Below, piece by piece: positions 10,653 to 18,929 of a stretch of DNA of 64,000 nt; the stretch's first letter is position 1, and each line of letters starts with the position of its first letter. Made by a program: the position numbers and the translations under genes. The notes under the pieces are model-generated. The model saw only the letters and a list, made by a program, of their open reading frames with translations. It searched no databases and was not told the DNA's origin. Source of the stretch: Arthrobacter sp. Marseille-P9274 (lineage in GTDB: Bacteria; Actinomycetota; Actinomycetes; Actinomycetales; Micrococcaceae); assembly GCF_946892675.1 (NCBI RefSeq), contig NZ_CAMPOV010000001.1, positions 532,033-596,032 of the forward strand, in the 5' to 3' direction.

Positions 10653-12005
10653 ATGACCGAGACCCAACGGCTTCCCACCGGCGACCAGATCGTGCAGGAG
10701 CTGCCGTGGCGCTGGAAGGTCCAGGGAAAGATCTTCCTCATCGGCGGCCTCGGCTTCATGTTCGATGCCTGGGACGTGACCCTCAACGGCGTACTCATCC
10801 CGCTGCTTTCGGACCACTGGGACCTTCAGCCGTCGCAGGCCGCCTGGATCGGCACCGCGAACCTGATCGGCATGGCCCTCGGCGCCTTCGTGTGGGGCTC
10901 CGTCGCCGACCTCATCGGCAGGAAGGTCGCCTTCACCGCCACCCTCCTGGTCTTCTCGATCTTCACCGTCTGCGGCGCGTTCGCCCCCGACATCGTCTGG
11001 TTCTGCATCTTCCGCTTCATCGCCGGTTTCGGCCTCGGCGGCTGCGTTCCCGTGGACTACGCCCTCGTCGGCGAATTCACCCCGCGCCGCCAACGCGGCC
11101 GGGTGCTGACGGCCATGGACGGCTGGTGGCCCGTCGGGGCAGCCCTGTGCGGCTTCGTCTCAGCCGCCATCATGGCGACCTTCGCCGACTGGCGGTACAC
11201 CATGCTCATCATGGTCCTGCCCGCCCTGCTCGTCTTCTGGATCCGGCGCTCCGTTCCGGAATCGCCGCTGTACCTGATCAGCAAGGGGCGCGGCGAGGAA
11301 GCCCGCAGCATTATCGACGAACTCGTCCGCAAGACCGGCGGCACGGCGACCAACTGGCGGCTGCCGGACCCGGCGGCGGCACCCAAGCTTTCCGTCGGCA
11401 ACGTCGCCGACCAGCTGCGCGCCGTCTGGCGCTTCAACTGGAAAATTACGACGGCGGCATGGGCCTTGTTCTTCTCCATCCTCCTCGTCTATTACCTGGC
11501 ATTGACGTGGATGCCCCGCATCCTCATCGAATCCGGCTTCGCCGAAGTCAGAGCCTTCATTACCACCGCAGGCATGGCCGCCGTCGGCCTGCTCGGCGTC
11601 ATCGTCGCGGCCTACTTCGTCGAAAAGACCGGCCGCAAATGGATCCTCGCCATCACCGGCCCGCTATCAGCACTCACCCTGGTCATCGTTGCCCTCAGTG
11701 TCGAAGTCCCGGCCGCAGTCGTTACCTGGCTGCTGATCTACGGCTTCATCGTCCAGATTGCGATCCCGGTTCTCTACGCCTACGTCTCCGAGCTCTATCC
11801 CACTGAACTCCGAGGCTCCGGCTTCGGCTGGGCCTCCACGTTCTCCCGCGTCGGCGCCGGCTTCGGGCCGCTCATCTTCGTCTCGGTCATGTGGCCCTAC
11901 CTCGGCCTCGCAACGTCCTTCGCCATCGCCGCAGCCTTGGTCGTCATCTCCGTCCTCTGGATGGCCAAGTTCGCGCCCGAAACTAAAGGCGCCGAACTCC
12001 ACTAA
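10653..12005 (+). CDS. MFS transporter, sugar/aromatic-acid porter type
   Basis: A 450-residue inner-membrane protein with twelve predicted transmembrane helices. Family signs are GSVADLIGRK between helices 2 and 3, RFIAGFGLGG, the mid-loop VPESPLYLI, VSELYPTELRG and the C-terminal PETKG. This fits the sugar porter/aromatic acid:H+ symporter branch. The DAWD in the first helix resembles the aromatic acid group, but the substrate cannot be assigned. ATG 10653 is chosen from the start of homology. It ends exactly where the convergent PKD gene ends, with no bases between the stop codons and no terminator. Confidence 0.88.
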   Translation: MTETQRLPTGDQIVQELPWRWKVQGKIFLIGGLGFMFDAWDVTLNGVLIPLLSDHWDLQPSQAAWIGTANLIGMALGAFVWGSVADLIGRKVAFTATLLVFSIFTVCGAFAPDIVWFCIFRFIAGFGLGGCVPVDYALVGEFTPRRQRGRVLTAMDGWWPVGAALCGFVSAAIMATFADWRYTMLIMVLPALLVFWIRRSVPESPLYLISKGRGEEARSIIDELVRKTGGTATNWRLPDPAAAPKLSVGNVADQLRAVWRFNWKITTAAWALFFSILLVYYLALTWMPRILIESGFAEVRAFITTAGMAAVGLLGVIVAAYFVEKTGRKWILAITGPLSALTLVIVALSVEVPAAVVTWLLIYGFIVQIAIPVLYAYVSELYPTELRGSGFGWASTFSRVGAGFGPLIFVSVMWPYLGLATSFAIAAALVVISVLWMAKFAPETKGAELH

Positions 12006-12896
12006 TCAGCATCCAGCCCCATTCGGATTCTCCAGGCAGTTATCCGCATAGTTGTTGACGACCGACCGCCACACGCTGATCGTGACAGGGGCAGCTGTGA
12101 AAGTGCCGGTGCCAGGAATCGGTATTGCCGGGCCGCCATTCACGCTGTACGTTCCGCTAAACGTCGTCGTTAACGAGACGGCGTAGTCTCCAGTGGATTC
12201 ATAAACGTGACTAGTTGGAGTCGCTTCGCCCCAACGTTCGCGGGGCAAGGGGCCGCCCGGTATCGCCAGGGCTACAGCCGACGAGCCGTCGTCGTAGTCC
12301 CACCGATACTCTACGGGTGTCGCCTCGATCTCGATGTCTTGTCCGAGCAGCTCAGTTTCTAGGGTCTGCGACTCGACCGAAGCGTAAACATTCGTGTTAG
12401 CACCAATGAGCGTGTGGGGACTCGGTTGAATTTCGATGTCGCCTGCATGTATGGGCAGATTCCGGAACTCGGACAAGATCCGATCGGCGATGTCCTCTAA
12501 GACGTCATTTGGATTGGTTGCGTAAACGCACCCGAATTCGTCGTAGGGCGTCCAGCTGTCAATCCCGAGCGATTCACTACGCCAAAGCCACTGGACTGGC
12601 CTACCGTCTTCCCCCGCGTCGCATTCGGGCGCCATGGGCAGGCAGTCGATGGCAATGTCTTCGTCTTCTAGGCAGGCAGCCTCAAACTTCCACTGTCGAT
12701 CATCGGTCAATCCGCCACCCGGAATAAGCGCCCATTGATCGGTGCCCTCGACTAGTTCGTAGTCTTCAATACCAACTCCAGATTCTTGCCAGCGAGGAGG
12801 TTTACCCGATTCGACAGCCGTGGCTTGAGACGGCAGCGAGGTGAGACAACTCAACAGAGCCACTGCGATGCCGCTCTTTAGTGAACGCCTCATCAT
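12006..12896 (-). CDS. Secreted PKD-domain protein of unknown function
   Basis: A 296-residue protein starting MMRRSLKSGIAVALLSCL with a signal peptide ending near SQATA. The C-terminal half has a PKD-like fold signature: YRWDYDDGSS, then TSHVYESTGDYAVSLT, about residues 195-260. Several cysteines (CLEDEDIAIDC, CDAG, CLENPNGAGC) suggest disulfides. ATG 12896 overlaps the stop of the preceding lipoprotein gene (ATGA), so the two are translationally coupled. By eye the GC content is clearly below that of the neighbours and codon use is less biased, a sign of recent acquisition. The PKD pattern suggests extracellular binding or adhesion. Confidence 0.75.
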   Translation of the reverse strand: MMRRSLKSGIAVALLSCLTSLPSQATAVESGKPPRWQESGVGIEDYELVEGTDQWALIPGGGLTDDRQWKFEAACLEDEDIAIDCLPMAPECDAGEDGRPVQWLWRSESLGIDSWTPYDEFGCVYATNPNDVLEDIADRILSEFRNLPIHAGDIEIQPSPHTLIGANTNVYASVESQTLETELLGQDIEIEATPVEYRWDYDDGSSAVALAIPGGPLPRERWGEATPTSHVYESTGDYAVSLTTTFSGTYSVNGGPAIPIPGTGTFTAAPVTISVWRSVVNNYADNCLENPNGAGC

Positions 12897-13549
12897 GACT
12901 CTGGACGTACGACACCGATATCTTCTACCTTCCAACCGGCCCGAACGTGCTTAGCCATCAGCAAATCAATGGATGCAGCTGTGGCCGGGTCATTTGAAAC
13001 CTTTGTGCCGCCTTCATAGTTGACCGCAGCGCTGTGGCGGATCTGCACAGGGAGTTGATAAATCTCTGAGGAGTTCGCAGTGAAATTGGTGCTTACTTCC
13101 AGAACTTCGACCCTACCGCCCACTGTCCAACTCTTGGCCATGTTCCAGTCCTCAATTCCTTTGAAGACTTCCTCACATCTGGCGCATTTTGCTGATGTGA
13201 TGGCACGGATTGGCTCAACATCGCCAGACTCATAGGCGTAGTTCAGAAGGGCATACCAATGGCGAGCAAAGGACTCTAGCCCGGCATGAGTCTTTTCTTT
13301 GGCGTCCTTAGGCATCTTGGGGAGGGGCACGTTTTCGGCGGGCCCGTCGGCGGAGGCGGGTTTGTAGCTAGGTGTTGCTGTCGGCGTAGGAGCGGGAGTC
13401 TCGGCAGCGGCCGAGGGTGCAGGAGATGCCGTGGGGTCCGGCTGGCCTTCGGCGTCCCCGCCACAGGCCGTGAGGGCGAGCGCTGCCGCGGCCAGCAAGG
13501 CGCTGGCGGCGAGGCGGCGGGCACGCGGGCGTGCGTCGGTAAGGAACAT
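12893..13549 (-). CDS. DUF6318-family lipoprotein
   Basis: A 218-residue predicted lipoprotein with an Arg-rich start, a hydrophobic segment and the lipobox LTAC (lipidated Cys 29). A Pro/Thr/Ser/Ala linker (about 35-75) leads to a domain with FARHWYALLNYAYESGD and a CARC pair, then a beta-rich part. That pattern matches the DUF6318 family common in Micrococcaceae, whose function is unknown. The 5' part is high-GC but the domain part has lower GC. It is coupled by a 4-base overlap to the PKD protein gene, so the two products probably act together at the cell surface. Confidence 0.8.
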   Translation of the reverse strand: MFLTDARPRARRLAASALLAAAALALTACGGDAEGQPDPTASPAPSAAAETPAPTPTATPSYKPASADGPAENVPLPKMPKDAKEKTHAGLESFARHWYALLNYAYESGDVEPIRAITSAKCARCEEVFKGIEDWNMAKSWTVGGRVEVLEVSTNFTANSSEIYQLPVQIRHSAAVNYEGGTKVSNDPATAASIDLLMAKHVRAGWKVEDIGVVRPES

Positions 13550-13684
13550 GTGGCTCAGACCCCCGTTGGTCGGCTGATGAGTCGGTGTTGCCGCCAGTGT
13601 AGTCAGACGTTTAAGCGGGCGTGAACCTTATCCACAGGCCTTTGGGGGTCCCGAGGCCAAAATAATTGGAGCTTCGCCCTGGCG

Positions 13685-14254
13685 TCAGCCGATGCTGGCG
13701 CTGAGACTGGCGAGGGTCTCGACGAGGAGTCTGCGCTCTTCGGTCTTGATGCGCTCGTGCAGGGTCTCTTGGGTGTCGTTCTGGAGGACGGGCACTGCGG
13801 CCTGGGCCAGGATGGGCCCGGTGTCGACTCCGGAGTCGACGAGATGAACGGTAACGCCGGTGATTTTGACTCCGTGGGCGAGGGCATCGCGGACGCCGTG
13901 GGCCCCAGGGAAGGAAGGGAGCAGGGCCGGGTGGGTGTTGACCATGCGTCCTTCGAAGGCGGCCACGAACTCGGCGTCGAGGATCCGCATGAAGCCTGCG
14001 AGGAGGACCAGGTCGGGGGCGTAGTCCGTGATGCGGGACTGCAGGGCTCGGTTCCATTCTGCGCGGCTGGCAAAGTCGCCTGGGGCAGCGGTGAAGGTCG
14101 CGATGCCGGCCTTCTCCGCCCGCTCGAGTCCGAGGCAGCCCGGCACGTCCGATCCGACGGCGAGGATCTCGGCGTCGAGCTCGCCGCCCTTGACTGCATC
14201 GATGACGGCTTGGAGATTGGTGCCGGAACCGGAGACGAGTACCACTATGCGCAT
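13685..14254 (-). CDS. purN: Phosphoribosylglycinamide formyltransferase
   Basis: A 189-residue enzyme that transfers a formyl group from 10-formyl-THF to GAR in purine synthesis. The N-terminal substrate loop SGSGTNLQ is at residues 8-15. Catalytic residues are Asn106 and His108 (in MVNTHPALLPSFPG) and Asp144 (in SGVDTGPI), the same numbering as in the E. coli enzyme. ATG 14254 is the only sensible start. Neighbours are perM on one side and the interposed lipoprotein block before purH on the other. Confidence 0.97.
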   Translation of the reverse strand: MRIVVLVSGSGTNLQAVIDAVKGGELDAEILAVGSDVPGCLGLERAEKAGIATFTAAPGDFASRAEWNRALQSRITDYAPDLVLLAGFMRILDAEFVAAFEGRMVNTHPALLPSFPGAHGVRDALAHGVKITGVTVHLVDSGVDTGPILAQAAVPVLQNDTQETLHERIKTEERRLLVETLASLSASIG

Positions 14255-14295
14255 GCGGTCAACTTTATGCTCCGGGCTCGCCTAGGCTTAAACCC

Positions 14296-14712
14296 ATGCA
14301 ACAGCAGACGCGGCCGAGGCCGACCGATGAACAGCTCAAGACGTCCAGCCTCTATCTGCGGATTGTCCTGCTGCTCATGCTGGCCACCTTGCTGGCGTCG
14401 TCGCTTCCGCTGCCGTGGAAGGCGGCGGCTGCAGCCATCGCCCTGGTGACGGCGGTCGTTTCGATCGTGGGCCTCGTCAAGGTGGTCCGGGCCGGCCTGC
14501 CGGGAACGTTCCGGATCACCTTCGTGCTGGGCCTGATCGCCGCGGGCTTCTTCCTGCTCACCAGCCTGGCCCAGATCGTGTTCTGGCCGGTGACCGCCGA
14601 CTTCGAGGCCTGCACCAGCGCGGCAGTCACACAGTCGGCGCAGGAGGCCTGCACCAAGGACTATTCAGACCGGCTGATGCAGTACAACAAGATGTTCAAT
14701 CCGCAGGACTGA
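14296..14712 (+). CDS. Conserved small membrane protein
   Basis: A 138-residue protein with three hydrophobic segments at about 22-42, 46-66 and 76-98, and a hydrophilic C-terminus with two cysteines (FEACTSAAVTQSAQEAC). It is transcribed away from purN and runs into perM tail to tail, six bases apart. This looks like the conserved actinobacterial membrane protein often found in this position. The function is unknown; the cysteine pair faces outside if the topology is N-in. Confidence 0.75.
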   Translation: MQQQTRPRPTDEQLKTSSLYLRIVLLLMLATLLASSLPLPWKAAAAAIALVTAVVSIVGLVKVVRAGLPGTFRITFVLGLIAAGFFLLTSLAQIVFWPVTADFEACTSAAVTQSAQEACTKDYSDRLMQYNKMFNPQD

Positions 14713-14718
14713 AGCCGG

Positions 14719-16038
14719 TTACTTCTTCTGCGCGGAGGCTTTCGCACGGCGCGGTTCGCGCTCCAGCCACGGTCCCAGGGCATGGCCAATAACGACGCCG
14801 AGCGCGACTTCTCCGGCGATCCATAGTCCGGCCCACAGCGGGTTCGGGCCGAGGTCCACCAGGCGGCCGACGCCGAGCGAGCCGCGAGTGAGCCAGAGCA
14901 GGCCTGCGGCTGCAGCGCCGGCCACGAGGCCGATGAGCAGCCCGAGCACCACGGTGGACGCCGACGCGGTGAACCAGCGGGAGCGCATCTTGATGGACAG
15001 CCACTCGTCGAGGTGGTTCTCCCCCTCGCGCAGGAACCACCAGCCGGCCAGCACCCCGGCCAGCACGGGCAGGGCCAGCGCCACCAGGCCGTAGGTGAGC
15101 TCGCCGGTGGGCAGCGCGCCGAGCAGCGGGAACGCCGGCATCGGGCCGACGGTGGTGGCCATCGGGGTGACGGAGCTGCCCGTCCCGACGGCGAAACCTG
15201 CACCGCTGGACCAGGCGAGGGTCCAGCCCACGAAGTTCGGCAGGAGGCCCAGTTGGGCCACCGTGAGGACGACACCGCCAATGATGCCGGGGCTCAGCTC
15301 CTGGTAGATCTCGAGAACCTCCGCCCAGTGCAGGGCGATGTCCGTGGCCAGCAGCGCCGCGGAGAGGCAGACGGCGGCGGTTGTCGCAAGCAGCCCGGCG
15401 CGGATGGCGGCCCAGACGTAGGACCCGGCCCAGCGCGAATGCTGGCTGGTCTTGGCCACCCATGCCGCCGCATCCACGCCGATCAGCCGGCCCCAGGATT
15501 TGGCCTCGCGATAGGCGCCGATGATCAGGCCGGCGCCCGCGGGAAGGAGCGGAATCAGGGCGCCGGCGACCAGCGAGATCCGCACCTCGTCGGTCTGCAC
15601 CAGGTAGGCGGTGGCGCCGCCGACGAACGCGTAGATGCCGAGCGCGCCAAGGAACGCCTGCCAGAGCTGGTCCGTATAGGACGCGCGGGCCAGCCGCCTC
15701 CCCGCGCGCCAGCACAGGAAGAACGGCAGCAGGGAGAGCCCCAGCGGGATGAGCGAGAGCGTGCCGTGCTGCGTGTCAGCCGAGCTGGCGCCCATCATGA
15801 CCTCAAGCTGCAGCGGCACCCCGTGGATCAGCAGCCAGGCCTGGCCGCCCAAGCGCGCCAGGGAATCGAAGCTGCGGTCCTCAAACCCGTCGGCGAACCA
15901 GACGCCCACCAGCGGCAGCAGCACCACGATCGCGGAGAGCAGCGCGCTTTGGAAGAGTTCGAAGGCCCCCTGGAGCCAAAGGGGCATGGGCAGTCCGCTC
16001 TGGCCGCCCGGTCGCCATGTCAGTTTCATTGCTTCCAT
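14719..16038 (-). CDS. perM: DUF6350 / PerM-like multi-pass membrane protein
   Basis: A 439-residue membrane protein with about nine or ten hydrophobic segments. It matches the DUF6350 family that includes mycobacterial PerM (Rv0955), which helps stabilise the divisome. Telling stretches are WFADGFEDRSFDSLARLGG near residue 60 and QHGTLSLIPLGLSLLPFF near 95. In mycobacteria perM, purN and purH are neighbours; here perM and purN keep that adjacency. The start could be ATG 16038 or ATG 16029. The name rests on family and synteny. Confidence 0.75.
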   Translation of the reverse strand: MEAMKLTWRPGGQSGLPMPLWLQGAFELFQSALLSAIVVLLPLVGVWFADGFEDRSFDSLARLGGQAWLLIHGVPLQLEVMMGASSADTQHGTLSLIPLGLSLLPFFLCWRAGRRLARASYTDQLWQAFLGALGIYAFVGGATAYLVQTDEVRISLVAGALIPLLPAGAGLIIGAYREAKSWGRLIGVDAAAWVAKTSQHSRWAGSYVWAAIRAGLLATTAAVCLSAALLATDIALHWAEVLEIYQELSPGIIGGVVLTVAQLGLLPNFVGWTLAWSSGAGFAVGTGSSVTPMATTVGPMPAFPLLGALPTGELTYGLVALALPVLAGVLAGWWFLREGENHLDEWLSIKMRSRWFTASASTVVLGLLIGLVAGAAAAGLLWLTRGSLGVGRLVDLGPNPLWAGLWIAGEVALGVVIGHALGPWLEREPRRAKASAQKK

Positions 16039-16103
16039 GGTGCCAGTTCCCGGCGCCGCCGCCGCTCAGCGACGCGGGCCGGAGCCCATTCCGACCAAGA
16101 CGG

Positions 16104-17282
16104 CTAAGGCTGGAGCACCACCTTGATGCAGCCGTCTTCCTTCTTCTGGAAGATCTCGTACATCTCCGGCGCGCGGTCCAGGGGCACACGATGGGTGACC
16201 AGATCGGACAAAGCCAGCGGATCGGCGTCGTCCTCCACGAGAGGAAGCAGGTCGCTGATCCAGCGCCGCACGTTGCACTGTCCCATGCGCAGCTGGATCT
16301 GCTTGTCGAACATCTTCAGCATCGGCATCGGATCCGCTTCGCCGCCGTAGACGCCGGACAGGGACACCGTGCCGCCGCGGCGCACGGCGTCGATGGCCGC
16401 ATGCAGCGCGGCCAGCCGGTCCACGCCGGCGTGGCTCATCGCTAGCTTCGCCACCGGGTGCGGCAGGACCCCCACGGCGGCCTGCGCCGCCGCGGCCACG
16501 GGTGAGCCGTGCGACTCCATTCCGACGGCGTCGATCACCGCGTCCGGACCGCGGCCCGAGGTCACCTCGCGCAGGTCATCGGCGCAGCTCTTGCTCCAGT
16601 CCAGCGTGGCGATCCCGTGCCGTTCCGCCATCGCCCGGCGCTCCGGAATCCGCTCGACTGCGATCACCCGGTAGCCGAGGTGCCGGCCGATCCGGCTCGC
16701 CAGCTGCCCGACCGGTCCCAGTCCGAACACCGCCAGCGTGCCGCCGTCGGGCACGTCCGCATAGTCGACCGCCTGCCACGCAGTGGGCAGGATGTCGGAC
16801 AGGAACAGATAGTGTTCGTCCGGAATCCCGGTGTCGCCGACCTTGATCGGACCGTAGTTGGCAAAGGGCACGCGCAGATATTCCGCCTGCCCGCCGGGTA
16901 CCGACCCGTAGAGCTCGGTGTAGCCGAACAGCGCGGCGCCCGATCCGGTCTCGCGGACCTGCGTGGTTTCGCACTGCGACTGCAGGCCGAGGTTGCACAT
17001 GAAGCAGTCGCCGCAGGCAATGTTGAACGGGACCACCACCTTGTCGCCGCGCTTGATGTTCGTGACGGCGCTGCCGACCTCCTCCACGATTCCCATCGGC
17101 TCGTGCCCGAGGATGTCGCCGCGGTGCAGGTAGGGGCCCATGAGCTCATACAGATGCAGGTCCGAGCCGCAGATCGCCGTCGAGGTGATCCGGATGATCG
17201 CGTCCGTCGGCTCCTGGATCGTGGGGTCGGGAACCTCCTCGACGCTCAACTGCCGCTTACCTTGCCAGGTCAGTGCTTTCAT
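16104..17282 (-). CDS. Zinc-dependent alcohol dehydrogenase
   Basis: A 392-residue medium-chain dehydrogenase of the threonine/formaldehyde dehydrogenase-like branch. The catalytic zinc is bound by Cys38 (ICGSD) and the His60-Glu61 pair (GHE). The structural zinc site is Cys90, 93, 96 and 104. The Rossmann motif is GLGPVGQLASRIG. MKALTWQGK at 17282 is the standard N-terminus of this group; the longer upstream frame is not conserved-looking. The insertion between the two domains resembles glutathione-independent formaldehyde dehydrogenases. The substrate is uncertain. Confidence 0.9.
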   Translation of the reverse strand: MKALTWQGKRQLSVEEVPDPTIQEPTDAIIRITSTAICGSDLHLYELMGPYLHRGDILGHEPMGIVEEVGSAVTNIKRGDKVVVPFNIACGDCFMCNLGLQSQCETTQVRETGSGAALFGYTELYGSVPGGQAEYLRVPFANYGPIKVGDTGIPDEHYLFLSDILPTAWQAVDYADVPDGGTLAVFGLGPVGQLASRIGRHLGYRVIAVERIPERRAMAERHGIATLDWSKSCADDLREVTSGRGPDAVIDAVGMESHGSPVAAAAQAAVGVLPHPVAKLAMSHAGVDRLAALHAAIDAVRRGGTVSLSGVYGGEADPMPMLKMFDKQIQLRMGQCNVRRWISDLLPLVEDDADPLALSDLVTHRVPLDRAPEMYEIFQKKEDGCIKVVLQP

Positions 17283-17725
17283 CCCAGGAGCTCCTGTCGC
17301 TGATCCGCGGGCCGCGCGGGGCCCTTTACCGGCGGGTTTTGTCCCACGGTACGCGCCCGGCTGGAGCCGGGCTAGGGGAACGTACGACGCCGGTGCCTCC
17401 TCTTTTCCGCCTGTCCGGATCAGCCTGCGACAGGTTCCGCGGCCGCCGGCAGGATGTTCTGGTTGCCGTGGAAGACGTTCTCCGGACCGTAGTCCCGCCC
17501 CGGCCGGTTCGCCCGGCGCCACATTCATGCCGCTGCGAAAATAACGGCGGGAATTGGAAAGGGCGGCTGGTTTCCACAAAAGAAAACCAGCCGCCCCTGT
17601 CAGGCGGATAAACCTCTCCGGCAAATCGACGCAAACCTCATTGTCCGCGGAAGGCAACGGAGATCCTCCGCCCGCTTATTGTTCGGGCCGCAATTCCCTA
17701 AGGCGGCTGCAGCCCGGCATCCGGA
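17283..17725. other. Intergenic stretch without a supported gene
   Basis: About 440 bases lie between the alcohol dehydrogenase start and the end of the small basic gene. The part near 17283-17400 probably holds the dehydrogenase promoter. A terminator hairpin is at 17561-17596. Reading frames crossing it on both strands run through the hairpin and show no coding character. Confidence 0.6.
17561..17596. terminator. GGGCGGCTGGTTTT-type hairpin
   Basis: GGGCGGCTGGTTT and AAACCAGCCGCCC (the latter flanked by AA) pair as a 13-bp stem with a ten-base A-rich loop, followed by CTGTC. It lies between the small basic gene and the dehydrogenase promoter and would end the transcript from the right. Confidence 0.7.
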
Positions 17726-17857
17726 CTAGCGGGCGTCCTTGCGGCGCTTCGGGAGGAATTCCTCGGTGGCCGCCTTGGCACGCTTCTCGGCGCGCTTTTC
17801 CTTAACGGATTTTCCCTGTTTTTTATTATTCGCGCCGCGTGGGGATTTTTCTGACAT
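17726..17857 (-). CDS. Small basic Lys/Arg-rich protein, 43 residues
   Basis: Reads MSEKSPRGANNKKQGK, then SVKEKRAEKRAKAATEE, then FLPKRRKDAR and a TAG. AAGGAG lies six bases before the ATG, and an A/T-rich upstream region (17858-17940) looks like a promoter. Nearly half of the residues are Lys, Arg or Glu, suggesting a charged helix. It resembles the short basic proteins common in Arthrobacter relatives. The function is unknown; nucleic-acid or ribosome binding is a guess from charge. The Shine-Dalgarno site and codon usage support a real gene despite its size. Confidence 0.7.
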   Translation of the reverse strand: MSEKSPRGANNKKQGKSVKEKRAEKRAKAATEEFLPKRRKDAR

Positions 17858-18015
17858 TCCAGCTCCTTCAAGCAGAAATACAATCGGTAAATCCACACCA
17901 TACCCGATAAAAAAATAAAAGCCAGCGGCTTAAAGAAAGGCCCACGTCGGAAGCTTTCCCAGCCCCGGGGCCCATGAGGAGCCAGCGGGTCAGCCACGCC
18001 GGCTACAGGATGCCG

Positions 18016-18768
18016 CTACGCGTTCAGGTCCAGCACGCCCTTGACCATCGCCGCGGCGGCGCCGACAAAGGCGATCACGATGACGCCGGTCCGGGCATGG
18101 TGGTCCTTGATGTGCCGCATAAGCTTCTCCCCCGCCCAGATCCCGGCGACGATCATGCCGGCGAGCGCGGCCCACATCCACCACCGCAACTGCGGGACAT
18201 CGTTCGGATCAAGCCAGGTCCGCACACCGACGGTTGCCAGGCAGAGCAGCAGGAAGTAGGGCTGCAGCGTGGCGGCGAATTCGCGCTGCGGCCAGCGGGC
18301 CAGGACAGCGTAAGCGCTCACCGTGGGGCCGCCCACCCCGGCCAGCGCGTTGGTCAGTCCGGAGCCCAATCCGGCGAGCGCCTTGGGCGGGTTGCCGTTG
18401 ACTGTCACGGAGGCCCGGTTCAGGAGGACGGACAGCGCCAGCGCGGCGATCACTACCGCCCCGACGGCGATGACCAGCGGGGCGGCAGGAAGTTTGACCG
18501 CCAGCATCGATCCGCCCACTGTGCCGGCCAAAGCCGGAACGCTCAGCCAGCGGAACATGCTCCAGTCGATGTGGGACCACACGCGGGGAACAATCAGCCC
18601 GCAGGAGACGACGCTGCAGATGTTGATCATCATGATGCCGGTGTGGGCTCCCAGCAGCATGACCAGGACCGGGGAGAGCAGCAGAGCAAAGCCCACACCG
18701 GCGATCCGCTGGGCCACCGAGCCCATGAAGATCGCCACCAGAATCACGCCGAGCAGTCCAATAGTCAC
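18016..18768 (-). CDS. TSUP (TauE/SafE) family permease
   Basis: A 250-residue membrane protein with eight predicted helices in two repeats. Typical features are the N-terminal GVGFALLLSPVLV and the mid-protein GLTNALAGVGGPTVSAYAVL, with its Gly-Gly-Pro motif. The family moves small organic or sulfur anions such as sulfite or sulfonates. No sulfur gene is adjacent, so the substrate is open. It is divergent from the glycosyltransferase with a 160-base gap. Confidence 0.87.
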   Translation of the reverse strand: MTIGLLGVILVAIFMGSVAQRIAGVGFALLLSPVLVMLLGAHTGIMMINICSVVSCGLIVPRVWSHIDWSMFRWLSVPALAGTVGGSMLAVKLPAAPLVIAVGAVVIAALALSVLLNRASVTVNGNPPKALAGLGSGLTNALAGVGGPTVSAYAVLARWPQREFAATLQPYFLLLCLATVGVRTWLDPNDVPQLRWWMWAALAGMIVAGIWAGEKLMRHIKDHHARTGVIVIAFVGAAAAMVKGVLDLNA

Positions 18769-18929
18769 CGACCCACCTTAGACGCTATGTCCCGTGCCAC
18801 AGCCACCACAGCATGCCGCCGCGTGCCCGCCCAGGCGAGGCGCCGCCGTCGTCAGGCTTTGGCTTGGTGTTCACCGTCACGTCACGTCCCGCTCCCCCGC
18901 CGTCCTACCGCGGCGTCCACGCTGGCTGT

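Noticed and set aside
17326-17634. 102-residue minus-strand frame in the intergenic region
   Set aside because: It runs through the hairpin at 17561-17596 and shows no protein-like composition.
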